DNA from: Thamnaconus septentrionalis
Lineage: Eukaryota > Chordata > Actinopteri > Tetraodontiformes > Monacanthidae
Assembly (NCBI GenBank): GCA_009823395.1
Contig: CM020501.1
Coordinates: forward strand, 8,050,861-8,114,860
Direction: 5' to 3'
DNA: 64,000 bases
This document shows, one piece after another, positions 40,901 to 55,723 of this stretch. The position numbers were made by a program, and so were the translations under genes. The number at the start of each line of letters is the position of its first letter. The first letter of the stretch is position 1. A model generated the notes under the pieces. That model did no database searches and was not told the DNA's origin. It was given only the letters and a program-made list of their open reading frames with translations.

Positions 40901-42547
40901 TATGTCTCCACTTGCTCACTAATGACCTGCTGTTTGCTTCAATCCTGTGTCTGTGCTGCAGTTCAACAATGCTGTTGTTCAGTGTAATTTCTTTTTCAGC
41001 AGGCCTCGCACAGTTGCTGTAAAAGTAAAATGATTCTTTCTTTGGCACAGGAACATTGGTATAACATTCAAATGTTGTCATTCTATTTGTTGAGTTTTGG
41101 TTGTGTACTCAAGTCAGATCTTATCAGTTTCAAGGCTTTGGTTTGTTTTTTACAGAAGTTGGATTTCGGTATTCTTCAGGGATGTACATCATGCTGGGAT
41201 GTTCAATTTTTTTGCTAATGTCAATAGCCAATCAGCCAATCAAACAAAAGTAGCTCATTCCCTTTGGGCATGTAGGTGTAGGAAAGGCGATTTATTTAAG
41301 TTCAAAGAATGGAGATGAAAGGGTATCGAAGTGACTTGACTGTGAACGTGGTGACCGTGGATGTTGGTGGCAGACGATCTTCTGGGGTTTCAACAACATC
41401 ACAACCATCTCTTGGTTTTACAATGGACAGTTACAAAAAGAGAAGTGAGTGAGTGGCAGTTTTGTGGAGGACAGTGCCTATTTGATGTCAGGGGTCAGGG
41501 GTCAGAATGCTCAGACTGGTTGGAGACCATAGAAAAGCAATGATAACTCACGTCATCACTAGTCACAACCTATATCTGCAGTTGCAGTCCCTTGGCCGGC
41601 TCCTTTCCATAGCTACCTGGTACCAACGTAGTGTTCCTAATAAAGTGGCCAGTGAGAGTACAGTTTAGAAAATGATGCATCTTCAGGTAACGATCGTGTC
41701 ACCCTGGCAGGCCAACGGGATCCCTCTCATCGGCGAGACGCACAAGGAAGTGGTCAATATCCTCAAAGAACTGCCGATGCACGTTCACTTGGTGTGCTCT
41801 CGGATCGTGGCCCCATCGATCCCTGACAGCGACGACGACGAAGAAGACGACGTCGTCCGCCTCACCCTCAAAGAGCTGCTGGCTGAGTTCAACGACAAGG
41901 TGAAGCAGCGCTCTTTTTGCAATGGAGTGAGAGAGCGAGCGAGACTGATTAAAAGAAGTCTGGCAAATAAAATGACTGAAAACAATTTGTGTGTGTGTGT
42001 GTACGCGCGCGCGTGTGTGTGTGTGTGTGTGTTCGCCTCCTGCTCCCAGCTGGACCAGGGCTGTGTCATCCCCTGTCCGACAGCTGAGGACATCACCAAG
42101 CGCGGCGTGCCCCCCATGTCACCTCCTCTGGCCATGTGGGAGCGAGAGCCTCAGGTGGTGGAGCTGGAGAAAGGCGAGTCCGGACTGGGCTTCAGTATCC
42201 TGGACTACCAGGTCAGACACGTGACCCCCCGAGCCGACGCTCTAAAAATAGAACCTACTGAAATAGGCTGCCGAGGGAGAATATCAGTAGCAGGTAGAAT
42301 GAAGCGAGAGCCGGTGATGGAAAGAAAACTGCCAAGATTTCTTTTAATTTTCTTTTACCACGCCACTTTGTCAGTTGCTACTTGATATTTCAGAGTGTTA
42401 TTTACTTCAGATGAGGCTATTAATGAATCAGCCGGCTTTTAATGAATTAGTTTATGCTGTTAATTCTGCTGTTTTATTTTTGTTTTAGTTTTTTTTACAC
42501 GACTTCACGCTGTCTAAACCAGTGTTTCTCAACTGGTGGGTTGCATA

Positions 42548-42579
<32 letters not shown>

Positions 42580-45500
42580 AACATACATACTGTAAATACT
42601 TATAGAGAAAATGTTGGCCATTTATTGTGCAGGACACAAGGCAATCCAATCATAACATAATAACAGTTTATTTACTATAGATTATAGATAGTGGGCTGCC
42701 ATTTTTATTTTTGTGGAATATAATTTGAGCGCTATGAAATACATTTGAGTCGCAACGTCATGATAAGGAAAAAAATGTGGGTCCTGAGACTCGACCAGTT
42801 AAGAAGCACTTATCTAAACCGCCACTTCTCTCCGACGGCAGGATCCAGAGGACGCAACTAAGACGGTTCTGGTCATCCGGTCCCTGGTGCCCGGAGGTGT
42901 GGCCGACCGAGATGGTCGCCTGCTGCCCGGTGACCGACTCATGTTCGTTAACGAGACTGACTTGGAGGGATCCAGCCTGGATTATGCCGTGCACGTCCTC
43001 AAGTCCACCGGTTACGGCCCCGTCCACATCGGAGTGACCAAACCACTGCCTGTATGTATTCAGGCAACACTTGGATAGTGCACTTTTGCTAAAATGTGTG
43101 ACATTATATATTTGCTCAAGGACATGATTAATATGACTTCCTCCTTGGCATGTACATAATTGTGTTTCCATCTAAATACCGTTATCATATTTAAAATTGC
43201 TTGCAATTCCGTAGTCTGCTGATGCAATGCACTTCACAACCCGGTGAAGTTTCATTCTGAAATTTTGATATGTGACTGAATGAAGGGGGATTCATTTAGA
43301 TACCCTTGTCGACAAGACATGGTGCAACTTTGAATTAAAGAATAATGATATGAATAGATTTTAGTTGTCATGACAAAATCCCAGTTAAAATTGAGTCAAG
43401 GGTTTTTTTTGCAGGAATTTAGGATCTAGATTTGGAGTTTGTCTTGCTCCATCGTCATCGTCACAATGAACGATCCATCGTTTCAATTTCTTTTGTTTTA
43501 TTTCTCATCTGGGGCTCTTGTGGCGTAACATGCCATGTTTTCACACCTTCTAGAAAGTCTAGCAAATTAAAGAAAGATGTAAGAGACAAAGTGTTCCCTG
43601 TTCTGGGGAATTTGTTGACATTCTCCAATTACAGTCATTGTTGGAAAATATCAGTCTTGAAAATTTGGCAAACGATGATGCTGAATTGTTTTACACTTCA
43701 TTTTGTTATATATTTTGTCTTTTGGGTCTTTTTTGCAAATTACATAATTGACAAGTATACGCACCTAAAACCAGGTATTTCCTTTTCTTGTAATCTTGCC
43801 AGAATGACGAAAGTGCTTGTATGGAATGTAATGGGAAGATGACATCTCAAATGTAGTCAGATGTTCTAATAGAAATAAAAAAACAAATTGACATGTTTTT
43901 AAGTTCTCTGTATTCATTTAGTGTTGAACGTTTTTGACTTCTTCACAAGATATATATATGTTTATATACGTCTGATATGTTGTTCAACTCCTTGTATGTC
44001 TGGGTTTTTTTTTGTATAGAGTACGCCGTACGGTTTGCCTGGGTGCTTTTGTTGTGGACTGTGGCATGGTAACAAGGCCCAGAGAATCCTGTTACAGGCC
44101 GCCTGAATATTTAATGCGGCTGAGAGACGAACACAATGCTCGACCACACTACAGATGGAGAGAGTGGGGGAGAGGAGAAGAGGGTGTCTAATTTAGTCAC
44201 CTCCTCCAGGCTGTTTGCTTCCACGAGGGTTTACTCACATTTAAACAGACAGGAGCTTTCGAGAAAAAACAACAAAAAAGTATATAATTTCAGCTTATTT
44301 TTTTTCAATTTCCTTCGCTTTTGCTCAGCTGGAGCTGTGCGGCGGCCTGACGCCCATCTCGGAGAGGAGCACGCGGGCCTCCTGCGATGACGCCGACAGC
44401 CACACTCAGGTCAGCCTGCTGCTAGCCGAGGCAGAGGAGCCCAACGCCAACTCCAACGCTTTCATCCCAGAGGACAACAACATAGCCCGGCTGTGCTACG
44501 CTGCCACGGTATGCCAGACGACAACACGCTCTTTTCCTCTCCTCACTTGACACATTGTTGTTTTTTTTCCCAGAGTGACTTGTGAGGCTTCCTGTGCAGA
44601 TTTCATACAGCCAACTCTGAAATTAACCATTTAAAGGTCCAGTGTGTAAAATTTGGCTTGATTTATGATTTTTATGTTGGTAAAAGCTTAACATACTGCC
44701 CATGAGTCCATTAATAAAGTGTATACTCGCAGTACAATTAAATAATTTAGTTTTCCTACCCTTGGAACGGTTTTCATATCTATAAGAAGATACACAGAGC
44801 AAGAGTCTTGCTGCCATGTTCCGGCGCCATTATTTAAGGAAACCCTATATTTGAGGAAGTTGCCAGACAGTGACGGAAATACGAAACATGCTGTCAGGCA
44901 GGCTTCCTTCAATACTGAGCTTCCTGAAAGATTTTACACACTTGACCTTTAAACTAAATTGCTCCCTTCGTGAACTCGAGTCATGTCAGAGGACTTGTCC
45001 TCGTCCATCTCCCAGAAAGCTTTGCTCCTCTCCACGCAAACCTGGGAGTCGTCCGCAGTCCACCATCCGAGTCTCCGCCATCCGAGTCTCCGCTCTCTCT
45101 TCACGTTCCGTAGCGAGAGGCTTAGAGGCGGCTGTATCGGTATCACTGGGTCAGCTGGGAGAAAGTGCTCCGTGTCAAAGACTCGTCCTTCCTTTGTGGC
45201 CTTTCCACAATCCTCTCGAAGCCACTCTTTTGTGCTCGCTCTTCCACAATGAGCGACGATCGCCTCCTCCGATGGAAGGCTCTCATTGTGCGGATCGGCA
45301 TTCCGACAAGGGCACGGCGCGCCGCCTCGACATCTAGCACACGTGCACGTACGCGTGCGTGCGTGAACTTGAAGCGGCAAGCGTCAGTGTGTTCTCATCA
45401 AAGACGGGCTCATCGCAAAGTGGCCTCAGAACTTTGGTTCTGCTTGTACTTCCTGTGAAGGCTCAAAGACGATCTCCCCTGCACCTTCTTTTTTTCTGGG

Positions 45501-46635
45501 GGCTGCGTTCACAGGCGGCGAAGGAGTCTTTTCGCCCTGTGTTTGTTAGAATTCCCAATCAATCCGTAAGGCCTTCACCTTGGAGAGACGACGGTCATCT
45601 GAAGGACCGTCTTTGCCTCCACAGCAGTAACCGCCGCAAGTGATGCAGGGATGGTTCATAGTTGTTAACGACTGAATGCTGTGTTACACTTCATAGTCTC
45701 AGTTTTTTTCTTTTTAAGTGTAATTCCTTGCCACCTTGCTTGTGGCAGACCCACATTTCTTTGTTCTTAACTAAACTGCTGGTGTGGGAGTTGGCTTGAA
45801 CGTTGCCTTGTAGTTCCATGGGACCAAAAGGGATGAGGTGCACCTTATCTGTGCAATCAAAATGGTATAAAAAAAGACCCAACAGACCCTCAACAAATAT
45901 GAGTTAAATTGTTAAATAGTTTTTGTGTTAAATTGTCATCCTAACTGCAGAACATTACTCAGTTGGCAAGTTGTAAATATTGTTAAGAGTCTGGTAAGCT
46001 GGTGTTTGGAGGAGCTCATCATCATTCCAGTGAGCACAAAACAGGTGCACACTATTGTGGGACAACAGTTGCCTGAAGAAATTTGTTCTCCACACAATAT
46101 GCGAATCACTTTGAAGTGTACTGCACTGAGAGATACAAGCAAAAAGATTTGATTTGGAGAACAGCTGTTGTTTATTAAATTAAAATTGTTGAAATTGAAA
46201 AAATATATTTTCGCGTGAAAGTTCTGGAACCAGACGACAAAAACAAGGCCAAAAAACACATTCAAACCCAGCGACTACAGTACGGCAGGACAGAAACACA
46301 TTTTGATTGCAGGACTGCATGGAGCCCTTTTAGTGACCACAAGATACTTATTGCGTAACCACAAGATAATTAAACTTCAGTTGCAGCTGTCGGTATTGGA
46401 GTAAAGTTGTTTGTTATTCGTGAATAAAGGTAAAAATAGTCCACTTTTATTTTCAAAAGTATGAACTTTTGGTTGGCTAAAGCAACAATCGGGCTCCATA
46501 CAGTCTCTGCATGCATGGAAATGACAACAATAAATCTCTTGGCCCCACATTATTTATTTTCTCCAGAGGGACTCTGGAGAAAATTCTGATATATTCTGAT
46601 ATATTCTCATCTGATATAGGATTCAGATTTACTTT

Positions 46636-46707
<72 letters not shown>

Positions 46708-47461
46708 GGTCTGGATGGAAGGCAGGCATTAATGATGATGTGACAAGTAATGTGCCATTTAACTAATTGACGAAACATCTTTAATTGGCCTCATTAGTCG
46801 ACCTTAAGATTCCCAGTCGCCGGTAAATACATCTATCGGCGCACTCATCTGCCCTCTGCTGTGTCTCTCCGTCAGGAGCACGAGCTGCGTCATCGGCTCG
46901 GCATCATGGAAAGCGACGACAGGCAGCAGGCGCCCCCTCTGCCCCCCCGCACCAGCTTCGAGAGGACAATCACTGTCGTACGAGGCAACCGTAGCCTTGG
47001 TATGTTCTCCGTCTTTCTCATGGTGATGGTGTCTTGGTGTGTGTACGTCACCGGCATGGCCGTAATGACGCTAATAGGCGGTGGTGATGACGGGCGCCCC
47101 GAAGAGGAGAGCTGACGCTTGTCTTCTGTCATACCTGAGACAGATCATGATGTGTGACTGCGCTCGCTGTTCGTGAGTTAACTATTGAAAATCACTTCAG
47201 CCATAAGTCAGTCCACTTATGACAAGGAGAGAGCGACAGAGTGGAAGGTTCCCCTGCACTGTCATCTGAAAGCCCTTGTTATATGTAATGCTAACGTAAA
47301 ATAGCCCGTTTTCTGGAAGACCATCAATGCACCACAATATTTCTATGTAAATATACCAAACTAGGCACAATAAATTATGAGAGAATGTATGTAGATAGAT
47401 AGACAGATAGGTAGATAGATAGATGGACAGATAGATAGTTAGACAGATTGATAGACAGATT

Positions 47462-47493
<32 letters not shown>

Positions 47494-50400
47494 TATAGAT
47501 AGATCTTATGAATTACAAAATATTTTGAGAGTTATAATTTATATTTATCTCTATTCTGTAGTTTTATTATTTTGGAGAACTATATTACAGTATATTAGGT
47601 GCCGTGTACAACTTTTTTTTGTGTTACGCCTCATTTTTGGGCCTGTCCTGCTATATGCACAGTGTGGACACTGAATGGATGTTTTGTATTGTTTCAAGAC
47701 TGTATGGCTTTCAGAGCAGGATGTTCCAGCAAAGAAAAAACAATTGAAGGATAAAGATGAGGTCTTTCTTTTCTTGCCTTGTTTGTCAAATAAGTCACCT
47801 ACTTAGAAGTGTAATTTAAGCTAAGTTTCAGGTCATACCATCCTTTCACCTAGTGATTTACCATTTTACAGCTGAGGATTTGAATTTATTTAAAAGTGTA
47901 GCAATAGCCGGGTGTATTTTGTTGTTTTCCTTTAGCGCTTTAACCCAAAGAGAATCCAAAATGTCCAAGATTATGACTTGCGACGTCCTGTCATGTCTGT
48001 TCAACGTGTCTTCTTCTTCTTCTGTGTGTTCTGTCTGTCGACGTCCGGTAGCCGTGTCACCAGTCCACTGTAAATCCATGCACTATGATTGTACTGTAAT
48101 TTGAATGTAAGAACCCCAAAGCATCAATAAACTCTTCATTTGATCAAAAGAAACCAATCGACAAGCAAAGTCATTTCTTTGACCAGCTTTCAAATTATGA
48201 ACGACCATAGTGTTGTGGATGTGTGTAGTCCTAGAGCCGCAGCGACAGGTGCACACATGCGCCGTAGCTGTCTCGCTGTAGCCCCTCCTCCTCACACCCT
48301 CCCTTTGTGCATGTGTATGCGCGTGCACGTCGCCCGCCTCTGTCTGTTTGCATTAATGAAGTGCCCGCGTAATCCGCCCGGCTTCCAACTTGATAATGCC
48401 AAAGTCAGGTGTCGGGGAGGCTGTCATGTGTTCCCCTCGACTCACCTGTGCCCCCGTGCCCTACGTGTGCGGCTTTGTGTGTCTGTGTGCGCGCTCATGC
48501 GTGTCTACCTCTGTGCCTTTTTTTTCCCCCGCCGCGTAAAATGTCAAGCCTGTGCGGGCGTGTTTGTGTGCTAATCCGCCTAGTGTCTGTCTTGATTACG
48601 CTGATTATGCGGCCGTCAGGTGTTTGTTTGTGCGACTGTCTGCCTGGCTCCTGTTCAAAGCGTCCCCAGCCAGCCCTCCTCTTACCTGCCCGTCTCTGTC
48701 TGTGTGCGTGCGTGCGTGCACGTGTGTGCCCGTGTATGTGTGCGCGTGTTGGCAGGGATGACGGTGAGCGCTATCAAGGACGGCTCAGGCATGCTGGTGC
48801 GCAGCGTGGTCCAGGGCGGCTCCGTGAGCCAGGATGGCAGGCTGGGGGTGGGCGACGCCATCTTGGCCATCGACGGAGAGCCGACCTCTGACCTCAGCAA
48901 CGCCAGGGCCAGGGCCATGCTGCGCAGGCACTCGGTCATGGGGCCAGAGATGAGGTGAGGAGCCTCGAACGCACGCTGTGAAGAGAGTTTTCTCTGCCGA
49001 CTTTCCCAACTATTCTCTGCCCGAGTCAAAAAGGGCAGGATGAGGATCCTCTTTATCAATAGGTTGACACTGTTATGGCTTTTTCAACGGCCAATGCCTG
49101 ACAATAACAATATTTTTTTTTCCTTTTAATGGAGTACATCTTAAAACAAATGAGAAACCAAATAGATAAATTTCAGTAAATAAGTGTTGAGACAGAAAAG
49201 AAACATAATCGCACAAAATTGTGCAATATCTCGCGTTTTAAAGCAACACTATGTAGTTTTTCTATGTTGAAACTACATTTACAGCCACATTTTCGCAATT
49301 ACTCTGCCTTTTATAGGGAAAATAGCACCACTCCTGCCAACACAGTGCCCCTGGCTGGCTGAATAAAGGATGCTATAACTTATGTTGCCTACCCAGCGCA
49401 CTAGTCCAGTCCCTTGCTCAGCTACTCTGTCTTCTCTGCCCTCTCAACCCCCCGACAGCATTTCATTTTGCCAGAGTGAGCTAATTTCTTGTCGCCAGGC
49501 AGGAGGTCTTGATGGTGGTATGTGAAGTGCTGCTGTGATGTGAGGTGGGTCCTTGCAAAGAGGGTGCTGGGCAGGCAACCAAAAGGTATTCAGTAAATGT
49601 ACTCAACTCCCTCAAGCATTAGCAGCAAGTAATTTAACCTGTAAAAATAGCTTCAATGAACACAAAAAAGTGGTACGGCGTTAAGGGCCTTTGTAAACTC
49701 AAATCAAAACTTTGTTATTTGTTCATTTTAATTACGCCTCGTTACTGCTGGCATTAGACAGTGCCAATTGTCTCAAAATGCCACGAGTTAAAATAGATTC
49801 ATCAGCTGAGGGACTGATGGGTCTACCTCTGGATGAAAGGCAGTTCATGGTTGTATTTTCTTGCTGCGTTGTTTAGTACAAATTGAACTGTTGAAAAATC
49901 TCAGAAGAAAAGAACATTAAACCGACCTACATAGGCCGATTATAACTTCAGCCGTAAGCTGATTTAAAGAGCTGCAGGAACCCGGAAAATAAATACCAGT
50001 AAAATCAATCGCAAAGTGTTTTCCTCCGTCCTGCCCACTTAAACATTAGGTTGAGCGGAATTAGGCCGCGGAGACTTTGGACTTATTGCCAGCGCCGGCT
50101 GATAAAGGTTCATCTCTCCAAACATAATTAAAGTATGTGTGATAAAACAAGAGGGCCACAGAGGTTTCCAACAAGCGGGGCTTGTCGGCGCTCATCTCTT
50201 TCTTGAGACATACGGCCCGGCACCAAATGCATTAGGCTCCGCGGGGATCTGAAACGGCTGCAGTGCGGACTGCAGCATTTATGACGGCTGCTGTCCTTCT
50301 TACCGTCGCACACGGAAAAAACAGGACACACATTGTTACGGATCTGCCGATGTCTAATCTTTTTTTTTCTCGTTTTTTTCACCATTGTGTTTGGTCTAAA

Positions 50401-51529
50401 AATCTCACATTGTCCCAGGCCTGGATAAAACAGCGGCCCCCACTTTGAAGAAAACACAGCACGAGTCAGTTTTTAGACAACTTCCAACGAGCCGTCACGG
50501 CAAAAATGAAACTCTTTGAAAGGCAATTAGGAGAGCAGATTTGATTTGTCACGATGATTCCCGCCACCTACGCAGCCTCCTATTGAAATGCCTTTCAAAC
50601 TGTGCTGCGAATGCGCTCCGTCCCTCCGCCTAGAACTGGTTGGCGCGCGTTGGGATTAGCACTATTTCTGATGAATTGAGGGACCTGACAGGGGGCAAAT
50701 ATTTCTGCGCGTAGCCATTGTTTACGGCTTGGCAGTTGTTGAAATGCTGAAACGTTTTGGACACACTGGCAAAACACGCGCAGAAACGGGAAGTGGGATG
50801 GCGTCTCTGGATGGATGGACGGATGGATGCGCGGCTGCCACAGTTGCAGCCATCATTTATGTAGTGCGGCTGTTTCTTTTTTCCTTTTATTTTTTTTTTT
50901 TTAATCATTGGTATGCAGATCGCAAACAGTCTTCGATCTGAAAAAGAAAAAAAAAGTCAGAATACTTAGTTGAGTGCGAATGTTGAAAGCTCCTTTGGGA
51001 GACGCAGAGAGAGAGATGGAGAAAAGAATTAATTGAAGGCCGCTCACGTTTTTTTTGTGTTTTTTATTTTTTATTTTTTTCAGATCTACCCGCACAGATC
51101 TCGACGGTCTGTGTGACACGAATCAGTGAGTACCCGCGCGCGTCATGAATATGGATCAAACCGCGGCCATCACAAAAAATCATGACATCGGAGCATCTTC
51201 ACCCCCCCATGTGACCATGTGACCATATGACTGCGTCTGTCCATTACCCCCCGACACCATCCCCACCACCGTTTTTGGGTTTTTTTTTTTTAAGGAGGCT
51301 CCTTCAGTCTCCTCGAATTAGATCAGATGATGAAATTTTAAAGAGTGCCTGAGGGGGTGGGGGTGTGGGATGGGGGGGTGGGGGAATAATTTCTTGTTCT
51401 AACATCCGCACGTCTCTAACGTCTGCGCGTTGACAAAACTTGCCTGATGTGCTGATTGAAGATGTGGCCCACCTCAGCAACCACTCACTCTCTCGGCCTC
51501 TCTTTCCCTCTTGATTTTTTTTTTACAAT

Positions 51530-51595
<66 letters not shown>

Positions 51596-54121
51596 ACCTC
51601 CAAAACCTTTTTTTTTCTCCCAGAGATGGGAAATAACCCTGAATAATTCATCGCTCATCTCACCTTGAACAGTGTACTTCAGAATAAAAGAGCGATTTAA
51701 GGAGCCTCTCATAGGTGCACACACTATATGCACATAGATAAACACACGCGTGCGCTCTGTCTTTATCAAACGCGCGCACACACACTCGCCCGCGCGCGCA
51801 CACAACCATCTTTCTCTCTCCCTGACAGCAGCACTGCAGCAGACAAACGGAGTGGAAGTGGAGGCAGATGAGCCTCTTTGGCAGCCTCTGAATAAGACAG
51901 ACGTGGAAGGGAGAGGCTTGTCAACATCAAGGGAAAAAAAAAAGGGGGGGGGGGGGCTCAGCCGAGACAAGACGGGCCGTCCGCGCGGTTCAGTCGCAGC
52001 GGCTCCGTAGCGGAAGGCCTACGTGTTCGCTCTGCCACCGCTAGCGCCGCAGCGCTGAAATTGGCACTTTCCGCGGCGGAGTCGCAGCGACATTAGAGAG
52101 GGGGGGGGGGGGGTGGCGCGATGTCCTTGACACTTCGGTTGATGTCGACAAATAAAAGCCCAGTTTTAATGGATCCGCGTTTATGCAAAGCACTTTCTAA
52201 TCGGGAACAGTCGCACGCTGGGTGAGACTAATGCACACACTTTTAATCATGTTCTTTTTTTATAAACAAAAGAGTGTTGATGAAGTGGGGTCACATTTCC
52301 GCTGCGGGGGTGAAATGACACAGAAGACAGAAAACAACGGCTGAGGGCTCCTTAATACATGTGTTTACATCTAGAATGATACAGAAGCAGGTGACAGGTT
52401 GGAGGATAGGGATTATGCACATAGCTAGCTAGCTAGATAGATAAATACTGTAGATAGCAAACAACAGATGAGAAAAGGAGCGTATTAATTCTGGGACCTA
52501 ATCTTTGAGCAGTAGTTGCAGACTGTTGTTAGTGTTTGTAGAAAAATATCATAATTACTAATTTACTTTAAAAAAAAAATCTTTTCACTCCTTAACTTTG
52601 CAGCGAAACCCCAACTGTCACTTCCAGTCTAGTTGTAAGTTTTGTTTTGTTGTTTTTCCCAAATATTCAGATGATGACTGACACTGCCCCCCAACCCCCA
52701 CCTCCCTCAGTACAAACTCCACTTTCTCTCTCCAATAACAACCAGTTGACAGGATCACGGCTACATGTTCATGAAATTATGTAAAAAAATAAATAAAATG
52801 AAGTTGCAGGTGTTCACTGTGTGCGACGTTTTGACAGCTTTGTACTATTTCCTTCAATTAGGAAAAGCCCCCGTTGTGTCATTTCTATATCTGTAGAAAT
52901 TGTCAGCGTAGAACTCCGAGAACGCCTAGCCGCCGCTTTGCTCTCTGCCTTCACTCCATCGCAGCTCTCCCTTCTTTCACTCATCTGCTGTGCGAAAACC
53001 ATTTGCATTCACGGTCGTCTGTCCCCAGTGTTGTTGTCTTCCCACCCCCCCTCCATCCCCACACCTCCCTGGAGCCAGTAAACGTGCAGCTGTCGCAGCA
53101 GATGGAAGCGCGCTCTCACTTCTGCATCTTCCCCCCCAGCATCAAGTATGTGGCGGCCCATCAGGTGGACGAGCACCGCGCCCGCCTGTCTCTACCCCCC
53201 CTGGCGTCCGTCCTGACCGATAGCCCCTCGCCGTCGCCCACCTCTCCGGACCCCTCGCCGGAGCCGGTCCTCGCCACCACCAGGCACCCGCTTCCCGTCA
53301 CAGCAGCGGCTCCATCTTCGTCCCGCCTCAAGCACTCGGCCTCGGTCAGAACTCCAGTGGTGGCAGCAGCATCACCTCTGGGTCCTCCGCTGATTAGAGC
53401 TTCAGCCTCATTCAGAGGCCCAGCATCAGACTCAAGGTAATGGAAGATGCAAGGGGAGGAGGGGGAGGTGGTTGTGGGTGTATAGTGTGTGTGTGTGTGT
53501 GTGTGGGGAAGTCAGCCCTATTATTTATGGTCACCTAATCCCCACTCCGGCCCCTGGGTACAGGATAAACCTGTCTCAGGGTTTATTAGACTTCAAGGCT
53601 GCAGCTTTATTACAGCTTGATATGTTTTGCTGCAGAGAACTGGGCCGATGGAACAGCCATACGTTCCGCCGTTCTTTTATTGCGCTCTCCCCGGGCTTTT
53701 GATTCCATCCTTTCTTTTTTGTCTTCTAAATAGCTGCCCCGGGGGTTGTCACGCCGTAGCACATCACACGTTTTAGTCATGCTGCAGATTAAGTCACACT
53801 AATGATCTGAGTTATTATCCGACGCTCTAATTAAGCGTATCTGTGAGGTAACAATGTGTTTCGCCGCGGCGCCGATTGTCTCCCCCTCCCGCCCCGTCTG
53901 TGTTTTTTTTTTTTTTTTGTTTCCCTCGTCTCTGTTCTCCTCAATTGTAAAAGCGAGGGAGAGGGAAAAAAAGAGGAGGGAAAAAAAAGGAAGGAAGGCT
54001 GCGTGGATGTTGAATCTCTGAGTTATATTTAGAGCCGTTCGCTTATGGATCTCTGTGCTGACTGTCAGCGAAAATGAATTGTTTCGCTTCCGTCTTGCTG
54101 CCTCTGCCTCACCCCTCCCAG

Positions 54122-54162
<41 letters not shown>

Positions 54163-55672
54163 GCTATCCCTCTTTGTTCACTCTTTATCTTTTTTTCCGC
54201 TGCCACGTCTTTGTCTACTTCCATCTTTTCATTCACGGTGTCCAACGCTCGCTCCGTTTCATCCCTCCTTCCTCCCTGACTCGGCCCTCACCCCACCTCC
54301 GTCTCTCCAGGCCACTTTCTTCCCCGCACTGGCGGAACCATTTGTTCTGCCCTCTTCTTGAAACTTAGCTGGCTGCGCAGATAGCGCCTGCCGTCCCTCA
54401 CCTCCACCGGCTTATTACGGCCCTCCGCCGTTAAATATATTCATGAAAAGCGTCTCCTGCGCTGCTCCGCGCACAGCAGCGACTCGGAGAAAAGCGGCCG
54501 CTAACGCTAACGCTAGCCAGACAGAGAAATTACCTTAATGTGACCTCACTGACTCCAGAACGCGTGTGTTTTTCTGGGTCGCATTTGCAGTGATGCATCC
54601 TCTCAATTCTGGTCAATACCGGTCACCAGCGTGTCACACTGTGTCGGCGCCTCAAAGGATAACAAGACACCTTGTTATTTGCAGCAATTCTGCTCCTGGG
54701 ATGCGGTTTGCCCGAGGTCACATGTCTCGCCTGGGTTCATTTGTTATAGCTGTCAAAATCACACCATTAGAAAGAGAGAGAGGGAAAAAAGAAAGCAGCA
54801 AATTGCAGAGAGAGAGATTCAATTTTGGAGTGTTTTGATATTACATTCAAGGATTTCGAAACAAGTTTCATTAATGATGGTGAAGGCTATTCAATAAGCA
54901 GTGGTTTTACTGGAAAATGTTGGGTTTTAAATGGGGGAAATGGTCATGTGGGTGAGTCTTTTAAAGGACAAGGTCATCAGGTTTCCGTGTGTGTCACTGG
55001 ACCTGTCAGTGGTTTCTATCCTGTTTTGAAAGAGGCTCTGTTTCAAAACCACTAATATTTTATCTCATTTTTACTGTCGTATGGCTCCTGCAGGATAAAC
55101 TGGACTATGGAAAGTACTTGTTGCAGCATGACCTACTTTGTTAGTATGTCATTCTTAGGTAAAATCCAGGGTTGCTCTGTGTTCTGAATGTTATATATAT
55201 TTAATAGGATGTATGATAATGTTGCTTTTACTATAGAACATAGGTCGAGTTCAATACCAGACTGCACAATATGAAAAAAAAAAAATACACCAAGAGATTA
55301 TTATGTTGTTGCTATGATGAACACAAATGGCAGTATGGGTTCTTTGACTTTGACTTGAGGAGAAAAAGTTAGAATGTCCTCAAAAAACGTTTCCTTTCCT
55401 CCTACTCTACTGGCTTCAACAACCATGCTGACTGTTATGATGTATGTTGTTATATGTTATATGATGCTATGGTAAAGTTGCTAACATCAAAGGCTCTGAG
55501 GCATAAAGGATGAACGGTACATTGTAAATGAAAGAGTAGAGTTCAGGCATTTCTCTGCAATATGAGGTTTGCAAATGTTGAAATTGCATTGATGCCAAAT
55601 GTTACCATAATAATGTTATAATTAAAACGATAGCGTGATACCAGAATAGTGCCATATTGTCATGCTGCATTA

Positions 55673-55723
<51 letters not shown>

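Larger units (their letters stand above)
48955..53139 (+). other. Largest intron in the placed part of MPDZ, after PDZ6
   Basis: 4.2 kb. Holds a MITE-like remnant at 49.2 kb, a repeat-poor stretch at 49900-50720, poly-T and (CA)n tracts and a TAGC-type repeat at 52423-52450. No nested gene seen. Confidence 0.6.

Noticed and set aside
45000..45480. GC-richer intronic stretch with open frames on both strands
   Set aside because: Overlapping frames on both strands, no domain, short internal repeats ('catccgagtctccgc' twice); composition explains the openness.
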